Shown here in pieces: positions 46,256-57,965 of a stretch of 64,000 nt of DNA. Position 1 is the first letter of the stretch, and the number at the start of each line of letters is the position of its first letter. The notes under the pieces are model-generated. The model was not told where the DNA came from, did no database searches, and was given only the letters and a program-made list of their open reading frames with translations. The translations under genes and the position numbers were made by a program. Source of the DNA: Mesodorylaimus sp. YZB2_4 (lineage: Eukaryota; Nematoda; Enoplea; Dorylaimida; Dorylaimidae); contig JASANH010000209.1 of assembly GCA_030248295.1 (NCBI GenBank), positions 868,001-932,000 of the forward strand, given 5' to 3'.

Positions 46256-48100
46256 CGGCTCGATCGCTCGATACCTAAAGAGGCAGTGAAGCGGTAGGAG
46301 AGGGCTAGGCGTCGGCGAGAGGTCGATTGGCGAGGTGCGAAGTGCGCGGGAGGAAGGGCGCCATTGTTGTCCCACACGCCTAGCTAGCAGTGAAATATTT
46401 ATTCGCCCCTCCGAATCGATCAGCCACGGCTCGTTACTCGGATCAACCGAGCGGCCCCCCAAACCTCTCCGATTTCTCACACGCAACACACTCAGAGCAA
46501 ACACGCCTAACGCCAGAAATGTTTAATGAAGGCCGAGCCGACTGAATAAACTTCATAACCCGCCCTCCCGGGCCCGAATTTGGCAGCCGTCGTAAGCCCG
46601 GCCTAGTGCACGGGACTTGTGCCTCCGTCGGGGCAGGTAGGCGCCATCCGACACCCGTCCTCAATCCCGGCCGCCCGTCGCACCACCCGGCCCTCATAAA
46701 GCCTAGAGGTCGCGAGCGGGTGCCGACGGGGGCGGCCGTAATGGACCCCATCGCACACAATTATCACCTAATCGTCCGACACCTAACAACCGCCCCGCAA
46801 CGAGGCGTGATTAGGGAACAGGCGTAATTGCTGCTCCGCCACCATTGATCGGGGACCGTCACTGGTTATCAGCACGACGCCATCCACCCCATGCCCCCAT
46901 AAAAGTCTGTCAAAAGTCGTCACCAGCCCCATCGCTGTCATTGGTACCCCATCAACTCCCATCAGCAAGAACGGCCTGCCACCCCGCCTCCATTACTGGC
47001 GCTGGCATCGAGGCCAATGCCGCTGCCTGACATGACCGGCACTTGGAAACGGGGTCCGCAGGGAGCGCGAGCACCAGGCATCGAGGACATGTACACGTTG
47101 CCCTGGGCCCGGTACAAATTAACCGAATGATTTGCTCCTTCAAGCCCGTCCAGTCCAGTGCGCAGCACGACAACGCAAAAACTATGCTGTCCTGAAAGAG
47201 TCGAGCCACTGCCCCAACTTGTCGCGGACAGTTGGGCCGACTATACGAGATAAAGAAGACGATACGAGTGCCCCCTACAGCAGGGACAACTGAGCCAACT
47301 GAGCGCATAAGTGCAGAACAACCACCTAAAGCCAGGCACTGCTCATCTCTGGGCGCACCGAAGCACAAAGAGCACCTGCACCTCATGGAAGGCACAAATC
47401 AGCGTCATAAGTCATCATTGAGGAAACACCCACACATTTAGACGCCGTTGCCTCCCCCTCTTTGAGAAGGCGTCACATTTTGTACACAGCAAAAACTGAT
47501 CACTGATCTTATCACCAACTGATCACACCATCCACTCGCATAGTTACTTCTGCTCGCTCATTGTCAGCCTCGCTGCATACTGTAACGCGGTTTAGGCTTT
47601 CAACCAATTTTGCTGGTGCAAATTTTCGCAGTTTCTGGCTCACCATCAGTCACAGTGATATGCGTATGAACCACCCGCTGATACTCGGGAATGCGTGGAA
47701 ATTTTCAACCTTTCAAAGAACACATTAGCTTCCGCTTAGTACCTGCTTCCTGCACCAACCATAAATGCGGTAGGAAGTGAATGGCTATTTCAAATTGGTA
47801 TAAAGAATTCATTTACTTGCCAAGGTGCTCGGAAGAAATTGCGAAGCGACTGAAAAATGTTAAACTGCCATCTTGGATCTCAGGCTGGTGACGCTCACAA
47901 TCATTGGGTTTTGAAGGCGTTTGATAAGCTTCTGATCAGCAGAACTTTACGATAGGAGCCGCGATGGTTCAATTGGTGCCGCATTGCTTGGGCCAACAAT
48001 CCCGACTGAGAGGCCGCAGTTCTGTTCCAGCTGAGGACGACGATTTAGTAAGTCTGTCGCTGAGCATGCTGTGAAAAAGTGATTAAAACGTCAAGTCACA
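46256..48100. other. Gene-poor, includes one half of a diverged duplication
   Basis: 46740-47280 is related to 49435-50090. Minus-strand frames (for example 46952-47395) are open but share no convincing protein pattern between the two copies. 47450-48060 shows nothing. Confidence 0.45.
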
Positions 48101-48104
48101 TCGC

Positions 48105-48195
48105 ATTGAACGATACTTGCCCTGATGGGACATAATTGTAATGTGTGCCTCGGCCACTCGCTGAAGATGGCCACTGGTGGACAGTCGGGCACTTC
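48105..48195 (-). pseudogene. Decayed third copy of the lectin/PAN terminal exon
   Basis: GGGACATAATTGTAATGTGT followed by GGACAGTCGGGCAC matches the 3' end of the PAN exons at 53339 and 63555. Upstream text (AAAGTGATTAAAACGTCAAG) also matches the flank at 63502. The rest of the exon is gone. Confidence 0.6.
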
Positions 48196-48262
48196 CAAAT
48201 TAGTTATGCCTGTACCCCCTTTTTTGTTCTTTTTTTAAACTCTCCTCTCGTTTGCAGCTAAA

Positions 48263-48434
48263 AATGAATAGTCGAATCGCTGCTTTAGTCAGTTTGTCCG
48301 TCTTTGGCCACTGAAGATGATCCCGCGATCAGTCCGATGACGGATCCCTAATCGGAGAACATATCGAACCAAAATGCCGTGCTGGAAGGAGAAATCGAAC
48401 ACGACTACTCGTTTCTTGAGATGGATGAAAGAGG
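48263..48434 (+). pseudogene. Possible broken secreted-protein gene
   Basis: A short signal-like start MNSRIAALVSLSVFG runs into a stop; after a frame change the text reads EDDPAISPMTDP, stop, SENISNQNAVLEGEIEHDYS and FLEMDERG before a donor-like GTGAGATG. The second part looks like ordinary coding sequence with two defects. Family unknown. Confidence 0.35.
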
Positions 48435-51400
48435 TGAGATGTGCATGCGTCTTTTTTGCACTTAATAGCCTACAAAGCTGAAAATTCTATGACCAGGTCG
48501 GGACAGTGATGCAGGAGTCGGGCGTCACGGTGGTTTAAGATCACTAATTGTGCGCCCTTGAAACAAATTGTTTAATTGTTTTATCGGAAATCATTATTTT
48601 TTCAATAATTTGTAAGGGGTCAATTGTAAATTGCAGCTTCCACTATTTGTTCCAGAATTGACGTAGTAAAGGGAACTCATTAGATGAGCAGCGCGACCTC
48701 CTCACTCAAAAAAATCATCATCCAAAGGTTTGAAGAGGTAGCATTTCCTGCGCACTGCAACAGGCTGAACGGCCGAAGAATAAAGAAGGAACCGCGGGGT
48801 AACGAATGGACTCAGTAGTATCTCCAGGCCTGAAACATCAACCCGCCGGGTTTCAGCCTCGCCTGGTTGGTGAAACAGGCCCCTGGAGGAGCGTATCGAG
48901 CGGCCAACGAAGGCAAGCCAATACACTGCTCCGTGTGTAAGGCGGCCAGTCCAGGCAACCAAACACAACGTTCCCCGCCGGCCAAATACGCCTTAACAGT
49001 ACTTATTTCCTCATTTGAAACCCTTCGAGCCCACATCATTTCAAAGGAGTATCCGGCCTGTTCAGAATGCGCAATGACTGATCAATAATGCAGCATAATA
49101 ATCAGTGCGGTCAAGATCTTATGTGACTTGACGGTCATTTTAACCTAATGCCTGGTTTTATCTTTTTGTGATCGATCAGTCCAATTGTTAGTGCTCATTG
49201 ACAAATAAGGCATTGGCTGGAAAAACCCTAGCTTGGAAAAAAGGTCAGATCGCCGCCAGGAAAGCATAGTGCTTGTGAGCAGCGTAGACTTGGCGTTTCG
49301 CATCGGCAAAGTCATGCCAGATAGAAGAAAGCAGCTGAGTCATCGACTGTTGTCGCTTTTGTGCTGGTGAAATGAATGACTATTGTGAGTTTGCTGATCG
49401 GTCTTTACTTGCATCGCAGCGATGGATCTGCTTGACTGCATTGCGCGCAATTATCACCTAATCGCCTGACACCTCAAAGCCGCCTCGCGCAAGGATGGGC
49501 GATTAGGGACTAGGCGTATTCGCTGCCCTGACCATAATTGATCCGCGGACATAACTCATCATCAGCACGAGGCCTCCTTGCTCCACATCATTGCCAACGA
49601 GCATCTCGTCCCTTGAAAATAGCTCCGTCGAAAGTCGTCACCGAAACAATATCAACTCGTCTGACAACCCAAACATAAGCACTTCTCATGGCTGTCGCAA
49701 ATGGTCACTGGCAGCCCATCAACTTCCGTAAGCGAGAGGGCTCTGTCACCCCCACTGCCCCAGTCCTGTCGACAATGGTCACTAGAATTGGCATCGAGGT
49801 AGACTACTCTGAACATGATTGATCCTTCAACACGGGGTCCTCAGGGAGTGCAAGCATTTACGATATTGAGAGGGGGCGGGACATGTTGCACTGGGCCCGG
49901 TACAAATGAATCAACTGCCAATGGTCCCTTGCGAACCCCGCCGAGTACCGCACATCGTGAGTCCGTAACATGACGGAGCAAAAACTATGTTACAAATATC
50001 CGAGGGTGTCGAACCACTGCCAACAACTTGGCCGCGAACAGGAGGGCTGAGATATCTCAGGTAAAGAAGACGATGCGGACGAAGCGCTGGACTAGACGCA
50101 GCCAATGGCACTCCGCCATTGCATCGCTTACGTTCTCGTACAGCTGTTGATTGTTCAACATTTCGTCTGGGCACTGTTCACTCTGGCCTGCAACCAGTCT
50201 CTTTTCCCATCACCATCCAATTTTGATCTCGGAGTTCAATGCCAAAGCAGGGAGTGATTCGCTCCATGATCGTGCCTATCGTGTCTGACTCCGAAACGAC
50301 CATGCTTAATTTATCACCCGCATTCTGTATTATCAATACAACCATGGTTTACTGTCCTTCTAATTTTTTCTCGCCAACAAGAAAAGCAGGAAAAGCACAG
50401 AATCTGGTCCTAAACGTATGCTGGCATGCTGTGCACGAGCTGCTTCTTGTTACTCTTACTCTGCTGCACATCGTCACCAGCGAAAATTGAAAAAGAGATT
50501 TGGAAAACAAGACGGTTTGCAAAAGTGCAAGGTTTCTAGAACCCCTCTTGTAAGTGTCATTGCTCAAGAGGTTTTTTATTGGCCAGATAAAGGGGCTAGG
50601 TGACACTCTATCAGCTTGGCCAAGGCAGTTTCTGCATAAAGTTTGCAAGAAATGAACTGAAACACGAAAACTTTTCCCTTACATAAATCAAAAGCTTCCA
50701 AAATATTGCAACATGTGATCTTGATCGATGATCGTAAAATTAAAGATCCAAAATTGATCCAAAAACCAAGCATCGAGTAAATATGCCTACGTGGATATAA
50801 CTACTGTCGTGGAAAAGCCTGCTATATCGCCTTCCGTTCCCTCTCGTTTGCATGTCTAGACTGTTCTCGAAACTCCGAGTTTGAAGACTGCAATCTGATG
50901 CGCAGATGCAGTAAGTGGATCCGAAAAGTTCAAATTTTGCTGGTCACTCCGATGGCCTGCCAGGCTTGACCAGAACCTCATGCAGCCGCCAGAAATTTGG
51001 CAGTGACCACCCTCATTTTGACACTTGTCTCAACATTAGGAAAAACTTAACAGTCCGGTAGCATTCCTTGTTAGTCAGCAGTTTTCTAGACGCCAAAGCG
51101 CCACAACCAGTTTGATAAACTCACACTGTAACATCAAAACCTATTTTAGTGCAAAAATACAATATGTTCCTTATCAGTGAACTTATCACAGACTGATCAA
51201 TGACACAGCACGCAGGAACTGGATACAAGTCTGCTCACACAGCTTGTGTCCGTGGCCATTGCATAACAGCCGGAACAAGTCAGCTAGCCGGACAAACTTG
51301 AGGGTAACGGGTTACCTGCGGCTCAAATAAGCTGAAATTTGTCTCTGCTCGCAGGGTGGAATATTGAATCCTGAAAAGACCTTCTTGAAATTATGCTCTA

Positions 51401-51714
51401 TGCTGTAGTTTCGTGCTGGAAATACGTGGGGAGTTCGAAATGTTCGCAGCCTGAGTACCTTCCGCGTGAGCTGCATCATCGAAACTTATACTGCCACACA
51501 TCCCATAAGAACCAATGCAACTTCACACTGATCCACCCACGCGTTCTTGAGATATTGGCAACTACGTGGAGGTGGGTCGAAGAAATTATGGATTTCACGA
51601 ATTTTGAGCCTCGGTCTGTCATAGTTTTTAACAAAAGACGGCTCGAAGCCGACATAGCTTTGCGATCGGATGGTCAAAGTGTATAGTGATGATACATCTA
51701 AATTAGCGACAGTT
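48435..51714. other. Gene-poor repeat region
   Basis: Holds a minus-strand family A copy at 48750-48990 and the second half of the diverged repeat pair at 49435-50090. From 50100 to 51700 only short, motif-free frames are seen. Confidence 0.45.
48750..48990 (-). repeat. Dispersed repeat family A, copy
   Basis: Contains, on the minus strand, the CTTACACACGGAGCAGTGTAT and AACCCGGCGGGTTGATGTTT landmarks of the family. Confidence 0.65.
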
Positions 51715-51810
51715 ACTCGCGGGCCGGTAAATCATTTCGTGTATAATGTGTCCCTCCCTCGAGTGCGCATAAGCGTTTGATGGTGTGGTAAAACATAAAC
51801 ATAAACAGTG
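51715..51810 (+). mobile_element. SINE family B, 3' half
   Basis: Starts at CGCGGGCCGGTAAATCATTT, runs through GTGTATAATGTGTCCC and CTCGAGTGCGCATAAGCG, and ends in AAACATAAACATAAAC. The tRNA head is missing. Confidence 0.7.
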
Positions 51811-52400
51811 AAAAAGCGATCAGCCTTATTCAAACGGGGAAGAGAATCGATGGCGATGACCCAAGATCTGGACGACCAACCTTGGCCACATCGGACGACA
51901 AATGTGCTGCTGTGGAAAAGCTGGCGAAAGAAGACCGTTGAATAAAGATTGACGAAATAGCGGAGGAAGTTGGCATTTCAACGGGCAGCGTCTAAACAAT
52001 TTCACACGAGACATTGAATTTCTCCGAGGTCTGCGCGAGACGGATGCCCTGAGACCTGACGAATGTGCAATGGCCTGTTTGAGTTGAACGGCAAAACACA
52101 ATTTTACAATGATCCCAGCCAATTCAGATGGTTTTAATGAAAGAAGTTACTGGAGATAAACCTTCATCACTTTGATCCTGATTCAAAACAACCATCGATG
52201 CAGTGGTTGTCAGACGGGGCACCACCGCCAAAAAGGGGATAATATCGGGAAGGGGGGGAGTTAACGGGAAAAAGATTTTCGAGTGATGAGGAAGTGAAAT
52301 CAGTGACAGAAGCATTTTTTGAGTGGTGTGAAAAGTCTTTCTTTTCAATGGAAATATGTACACGCATTGCAGCAACATTTAACAAGTGCATTGGTCTCAG
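51811..52400 (+). pseudogene. Mariner-type transposase relic
   Basis: The plus strand encodes DDPRSGRPTLATSDDKCAAV, EDR(stop)IKIDEIAEEVGIS and VCARRMP, the HTH region of mariner transposases, then broken pieces of the TGDE/HHFDPDSKQ block and a C-terminal FSSDEEVKSVTEAFFEWC. Several stops and frameshifts and the loss of most of the catalytic core show it is dead. Confidence 0.7.
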
Positions 52401-53338
52401 GGGAGGTCGAAAAAGGATACTTATGGCATTGTACAGTTGCAATTAAAATGTGGTCAGGTTAGGAACTTTTCGAACTCCCCTCAGCCATTACAAAATGTGT
52501 GGTACAGGATAAGAAGAAGGGCATCTTGGAGTCCCAATACAAGTGTACCATGGAACAATAACTGCCCAGCCGTTGAAGAATAAAAACTCCATTAACACCG
52601 CGACCATGGTGACCTGCAGAGCGCATGAGAGCGGGCGGCAAACGAGAACTGTCAGCTTGGATACTCTCATAGTCGAGCATTGTCCTCGGCGATGGGTCTT
52701 GATCAGGTGCAACGCGTTGGTACTGCAGTAGGCGTGTTTGGCCTGTGCAAAAGGTTGTATCTGGTTGCCTTAACTAGCCGCCTTATGCACAGAGCAGTAT
52801 GTGGTTGCCTCGACTGGCTGCCACATACAGCGTATCAGTTGCCTTCATTGGCCGCTCCATACGCCCCCCCCCCCCCCCCCAGGCGAGGCTGAAACCCGTC
52901 TGGTTGATGTCTCATGAACCTACGACTAGGTGACCTGCCTGAAGGGTATTTGAGTTCATCCGCTCCCTGCAGTATCTTCTCCAATGTGGGGCTACTCCGC
53001 CTATTAAAGCACCAGCCCGCGATTCAGTAAGCAGTCACACTGTACTACATGCTGAGTCGATCAGGAGCTGTTCTCCTCTATTCGTGCCTGGCACTTGGCG
53101 AGCAGTGGGCTAGGAGTCCTGGCTGATGCACCAAAGTGGTCGCCGTGCGAGGTCAATAAATGTTTTGTTATTCTCTCTCATAATTTGCTAAATGCTCGGT
53201 GTACCCAACAAGCTCATACAGCACACACCGAAGAAAAATTGAGAGAATTTTTTAAAAGTTGACCTTGACTTTCATCACGATCTTCCTTCCAAAACTGTGC
53301 CTCTATCCTGTCCAGCTCGGTCGCATACACACTCGCGG
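52401..53338. other. Intergenic with a family A repeat
   Basis: Family A copy at about 52735-53010 with a 17-base C run at 52864. The 53035-53165 stretch resembles 63080-63200, both lying just 3' of a lectin/PAN terminal exon. Confidence 0.5.
52735..53010 (+). repeat. Dispersed repeat family A, copy
   Basis: Landmarks GCCGCCTTATGCACAGAGCA, AAACCCGTCTGGTTGATGTC and TCTTCTCCAATGTGGGGCTA in family order. Confidence 0.7.
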
Positions 53339-54619
53339 TCAAGGGACATAATTGTAGTGGGTGCATTGTCCGTTCGGGGCAATCACTGATGGGCAGTTCG
53401 GGCACGCGTCGAGGACTGACCATGTGAACAGCTCGCACTTGTGATCATTGCAAGTTCCCACATTCTGTTTGAAGTTGAAACTTCGACACCAATTTCTGTT
53501 CGTGCAGGCGTTGGCGCAATCCTGGGGCTGTGCAGCGGGAAATACCTCGATCGGGGTCTCAGTCATGCAAATGTTGCTCTTCGTGTAACTTTGTTCGGCA
53601 ACTGAAAAACATATGTTTGTATAAAATTATGTTTTAATGAATCGCCCCTTTGATTGGCGGTTAAGTAAAAAAAAATTCATAAAGAAAACTTGCTGAAAAT
53701 GCCATCATCCTACGCCTAAAGACGCTCCCCTTACAAAACAAAACTTTCAGTAGCCCCTTCTTCCAAGTGCTGTACAGCCTAGAACCGCAGCGACAAGTCA
53801 AAATTTTGAGACGGCGTGAATTTTTCATCGCTTACCTGCTTATCACAAAGAAGCTTTTCGAGGGTTTTTTGGCCTGGTGCAATTTTTTGTATGTTTGAGG
53901 CAGTTTAATGGCAACTTTCGAAAGTTTTGGCTGCAATGTCTCTTTTAAACAGTTCCAGGGCTTACGATTAGACTTACGAGTAAATTGGCACAGAGGAGCC
54001 CAGCCCCCATTGCTGCACACATCATCGTAGAAAAAAAAATCAGTAGGGCTTGATATCCAACAGGTGAGACAATACTCGTCCAAATTAGCGTCGCCATCAC
54101 CGCACATGTGATTTCTGACCCACGTGACGCCTGCTCTAATTTTGGTGCCATTCACAGTCGAGTCATGCCAGAAAGTTGTGTCTGGTGTGACAGCGCACGG
54201 GTCACCCGTCCCACTGTCACGGCGGAGGGCAACGTGTAGTGCTTTTTTGCCGACAACCTAAACGAGCTGTCTTTGTTTTGTGGAGATGAAAGTAAACCAT
54301 CCACTTACTGCTGACATTTGCGCGATCTTTCTAAACTCGCTATCAGTGTGTATTTGGGCCAAAGTTCCACCATTCTCCTCGCATGTCGTCCACGCTTTGT
54401 CCCAGGCAACAATTAATTTGACGATAAAGAAGCATCGCCCGCCATCCACCACACCATTCAATTTGGAACACTCGGCGATGCTGCAAAGTGCTGCAAGCGA
54501 AATGTTGTCCCTATTTGAAGGCATTAAGTGCACAATTGACTGACTGCATTACCTTGACCATGACTGGGGAGAAGAAAAATAATGATTAGACCAGTACAGA
54601 TGGTATCGACCACCCGCAT
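53339..54619 (-). CDS. Secreted C-type lectin-like / PAN protein
   Basis: Exons 54619-54553, 54490-54309, 54257-53978 and 53601-53339, every join in phase, 263 residues. A signal peptide (MRVVDTICTGLIIIFLL) precedes a C-type lectin-like domain: WDKAWTTCEENGGTLAQIHT, then CGDGDANLDEYCLTCWIS and CSNGGWAPLCQFT. There is no EPN or WND sugar-calcium motif, so sugar binding is doubtful. The last exon encodes a cysteine-rich PAN/apple-like module starting SNICMTETPIEVFPAAQPQD and including CANACTNRNWCRSFNFKQN. Such secreted proteins often act in surface coats or recognition. A paralogue's last exon lies at 63555-63817 with identical exon length (263 bases), and a relic of a third at 48105, so this is a local gene family. 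Confidence 0.8.
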
Positions 54620-55619
54620 TGCCCCAATCACGTACTGCACTGCCTGTCGCGGCGAGCTTCTCCGTCGTGGATTCACTTCTGGTGGCCCAGGAATGCTATG
54701 TTGTACGTGTACGGTGTCAAGGGCTCGTCGAGCAATACAGTAGAATTTTAGAGGCCTATATTTTAGCTGCATTGCGTGTGACTTTCAGTGAGCACGTTGC
54801 AGCCAAGCGCAAAGTATCCACGTGGATGCTTAACGACGACCGCATTGTTGCATTAGCCAGGACTTCAACATACCTCACTGCTCGCTAGCTCGTTGCCAGT
54901 CGCCGAGGAGGACTGCACCCGAAAATCGACTTACTGCGGTGCAAGTGCTCACGAAATTATGCATAGGTTGGCAAGAGCATGTCACCGAGGACCATGCTCG
55001 ATTCTGGCGGCCATCCAGGCAGCAGCGCTGACTCGCCGAGGGTCGTGGTATATGAAGGAGCGCTATAACCTAAAACATCGAGGTGTCCAACATATGACTT
55101 TTTTGGCGCGATAAGGTCTCGCGGGCTGGCAGCACTGTGCACAACGAATATACCGCAAGAAAGACCTTTTTGCCTGCATCCAAACTGGAAACTAGAGAGT
55201 TTTGCTGATTTGGAGTATCCTCTATCGTCCCATCCTCCTTCACAATATTCGTGGTTGCTCTGCCAGCCCGCGAAACCTTATTGCGCCAAAAGTCACTATT
55301 GTCCGACATCTCGATGTGCTAGGTTATAGCGACCTGTACTGTAGAGTGGCGAGCTACTGGCTGGATAGTCTCACAATCGAGCATGGTGCTCTTGCCAACC
55401 TATAAATAGTTGCGTGAGCACTTGCACTGCAGTGATTTGATTCGGGCCCACTTAAATAAAATTTTCTCCAAATATGCAGTTCATTGGTCGTGTCACTGAT
55501 ATTTCAAGAGAAGCCCGACACGATGCTTGGGGCGTTGCGTCGAAAGCCAGACCGAAGTATCGACCGTGAGGTTGTGGGCGCTGTCTACAAAACGTGTATA
55601 CTGACCGTTATTGATTATA
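54620..55619. other. Intergenic with a foldback element
   Basis: Contains the inverted repeat described at 55061-55331. No gene recognised. Confidence 0.5.
55061..55331. mobile_element. Foldback element with 72-bp inverted ends
   Basis: Bases 55061-55132 and the reverse complement of 55260-55331 are alike (CGCTATAACCTA, CATCGAGxTGTC, GACTTTTxGGCGC, TAAGGT, TCGCGGGCTGGCAG). The 127-base middle part resembles 57350-57460 (GGGACGATxGAGGATACT, CAGGCAAAxAGGTCTTT). Non-coding MITE-like unit. Confidence 0.7.
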
Positions 55620-56859
55620 TCGCGTGTGCCATAAAGAACGACCCTCTAATGTATCGTCTTCTACCAGCCTTACTATGCAAGTTATCGCAAAATATTTTAT
55701 ACCATTGTGTTCAGCATTCAATTCTGTGTCAGCTTTACCTATTTTACTTGCCAATATATTGACCATTCGTTTTCAAAACTCGATATAGTCGAGAGTACCA
55801 ACTTTCACAGCTTTTTTTCTCAATATCCAAACAAATTCGTTTTATGGCGAGCTTCAATTCATCTTTCAGAGTCGCTTTCGACTTTACTCGATCCCAATTC
55901 ATTGCACGAGCGAGTTCTTCCCAAACAGAGTAGTCTAATGGATTGAAATCGGGACTGTTAGGAGGCCAACGCTTAGCTTCAATAAAATCAGGAAAACGAT
56001 CCTTGCACCATTTTTGTGAGTCTTTATGGGTATGAGCCCTCGCACCATCTTGTTGAAAGAGCCAGTTGTTCCCAAAGGTCTTGTTGCCATATTTCTCAGC
56101 CGCTGGCAACACCATTTCCATATAAACAGAATGATTGGCCGTGCCCTTATCCAAGATGACTAGTGGTGTGACACCCTCAGTGCATGCGCCCAACCACACC
56201 ATAATTTTTTGAGGGAACTTCTGCTTAGGCTTGATTCCAGTCTTCTCATTGGCTGCAGCACGGTTTGGAGCCCATATGCGATCATTTTGGGCGTTGTAAA
56301 TTCCGTCCAGATCGAACATCTTCTCATCAGAAAACAGTATGCGCATGGAATCTGATTTTCTGCACCGATTTCGGACCCACCTTGAAAACGTCTTGCGTTT
56401 TACCTTATGGTTGTTGGGAAGAAATGGATCAACAATTTTTCGATAGGGGGTCAATCCGAGATCATTTTTCAATATTCGGCGAATCGTTGTTTTCGATGAT
56501 TTGAGCTCGCTAGCCAATTTCGCAGTGGTCACTCCTTTTTTCCTCCGCAGACGACCCTTCACTTTTTGAATCATTCCCTTCGTGCGAACACTGCGCGGAC
56601 GACCAGGCGAATTGTGCAGCTCGATAGTGCCAGTTTCGGCGATCATTTTGCACCATCGCTTTACTGTTTTCAGACTCACGACTCCATCTAATTCTTCGCA
56701 CAATATGACAAAGGAGCTGTACAATATGACGGACATTAAGGACTGCCTGATGCAGAATTGAATGCTCTATCTGCCTGTGTTAGTGTCTAATTTACAACGC
56801 GACTGCTTCCGAAGAGAACTAGCCATTTCTGTGAGGGTCATTCTTTATGGCGCACCCGA
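55620..56859 (-). mobile_element. Complete maT-like (Tc1/mariner superfamily) transposon
   Basis: Terminal inverted repeats of about 27 bases: left TCGCGTGTGCCATAAAGAAC, right (reversed) TCGGGTGCGCCATAAAGAAT, each continuing GACCCTC. Both ends abut TA (55618-55619 and 56860-56861), the target of this superfamily. The 1240-base element holds one intact transposase. Confidence 0.88.
55744..56736 (-). CDS. Transposase, maT-like DD37D type, intact
   Basis: An uninterrupted frame of 330 residues from ATG 56736. An N-terminal helix-turn-helix (VSLKTVKRWCKMIAETGTIE, GRPRS) and a second one (KLASELKSSKTTIRRIL) bind the ends; the catalytic part has LFSDEKMFDLDG, WLFQQDGARAHT and WPPNSPDFNPLDYSVWEEL. 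The second and third acidic residues are 37 residues apart and the third is Asp, which is the DD37D signature of maT. No stop or frameshift is present and the terminal repeats are well kept, so recent activity is likely. Cuts and pastes its own element in the nucleus. Confidence 0.9.
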   Translation of the reverse strand: MSVILYSSFVILCEELDGVVSLKTVKRWCKMIAETGTIELHNSPGRPRSVRTKGMIQKVKGRLRRKKGVTTAKLASELKSSKTTIRRILKNDLGLTPYRKIVDPFLPNNHKVKRKTFSRWVRNRCRKSDSMRILFSDEKMFDLDGIYNAQNDRIWAPNRAAANEKTGIKPKQKFPQKIMVWLGACTEGVTPLVILDKGTANHSVYMEMVLPAAEKYGNKTFGNNWLFQQDGARAHTHKDSQKWCKDRFPDFIEAKRWPPNSPDFNPLDYSVWEELARAMNWDRVKSKATLKDELKLAIKRICLDIEKKSCESWYSRLYRVLKTNGQYIGK

Positions 56860-57844
56860 TAGATCTTGTGTTTGCGATGAAGACACTTCACACAGTTCAC
56901 GCTTATGCGCCTGAATCCGCTCTTATGCGTCTTCACCTGAATGACAGGTCGATCAAACCGTCAGACATTTTACAACGTTACAATTGGGAGACGTCCCAAG
57001 CTGGCTCAGTTCTTCAGATTTTATCATGGGATTCACGATTTTGGAAATGTCGATTTTATTCACAAAATGGATTAAACGTAAGCGAAATGGAAAGCGACAT
57101 CATTTACGCGTACCTCAGCCTCAGCGCATGATCAGTCTCTCCTATATCTTTGGCATTCGGCGCGATGCGGAATAATTCATCGAACGATCTTGTTTCTGCT
57201 AGTGTTTCATGTTTTGAGAAAAGAGATTTTGGCTATGACCTTTCTTCAATAATTTTTATCGTGTTTTTATTGCTCGTGCTGTTTCTATATGTTTGTGCCC
57301 ATAAGCGCTCACTCGTGATGCTGGGGACCATGATGAAATATCCATCAGTCTATCCAGCTATCTATGGGACGATCGAGGATACTTTACATCAGCAAAGCTG
57401 GTTTCCAATTGGAGGCAGGCAAAGAGGTCTTTATTTCGCGAGCATTTAGTTCTGCGGCGCCTCTTGGTGTTATCTGAACGCCTCGATCTCGTAAACCAGA
57501 GGGTGGTAACATTGTGATTCTTTTTCTGCCACAGACCAACACAGGTCTGTCAATACTTTTATTGTTCTTCCTTTCAGCTGCTTTGCTAGCGATATTACGA
57601 TGCAATAGGCTGAATTCAAAGCTATGCCAGGCAAGCTAGAACTGCGCTGCTTTTTCTAACATGAAGGCCATGTCATCATTGGATTTTGCGATAAGAATTT
57701 ATCTGCGAAGGCCGAACAGCTGGTTTGATGACCTTGATATGGTGGTCTGGAATGTCCTAGAGGACCAAAATGGATAAGTTCAGACAGGGACAACCCTGCT
57801 TCACGCCCGGCAATATGGTTGGCCGTGTCATGTCATACTTTATT

Positions 57845-57965
57845 CACAGTCAGGCATTGTACAGGGCACTCGAGGGCTGAGGAACACATGTCTGACAATC
57901 ATTTTTTAGCCAGGCGGGAGTCGAACACCCTCCTGAAAGTGCGCACCCAGCGTGGGTGTTACTTA
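57845..57965 (-). mobile_element. SINE family B, diverged copy
   Basis: On the minus strand: GGAGGGTGTTCGACTCCCGCC B-box region, then GAATGATTGTCAG, TGTGTTCCTC and CCCTCGAGTGCCC in family order. Confidence 0.55.

Larger units (their letters stand above)
46740..50090. repeat. Pair of diverged long repeats (46740-47280 and 49435-50090)
   Basis: Both copies carry AATTATCACCTAATCG near the left, GGCGTAATTGCTGC / GGCGTATTCGCTGC, CCCATCAACT, GGGTCCxCAGGGAG, CTGGGCCCGGTACAAAT, GCAAAAACTATG and TAAAGAAGACGAT in the same order and orientation, at a spacing of about 2.7 kb. Several indels separate them. Confidence 0.7.

Noticed and set aside
45740-46297. Plus-strand ORFs across the NPF-type receptor
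   Set aside because: Antisense shadow of the receptor's first exon.
46952-47395. 147-residue minus-strand ORF as a gene
   Set aside because: Its duplicate at 49.4-50.1 kb does not keep the frame, and no motif is recognised.
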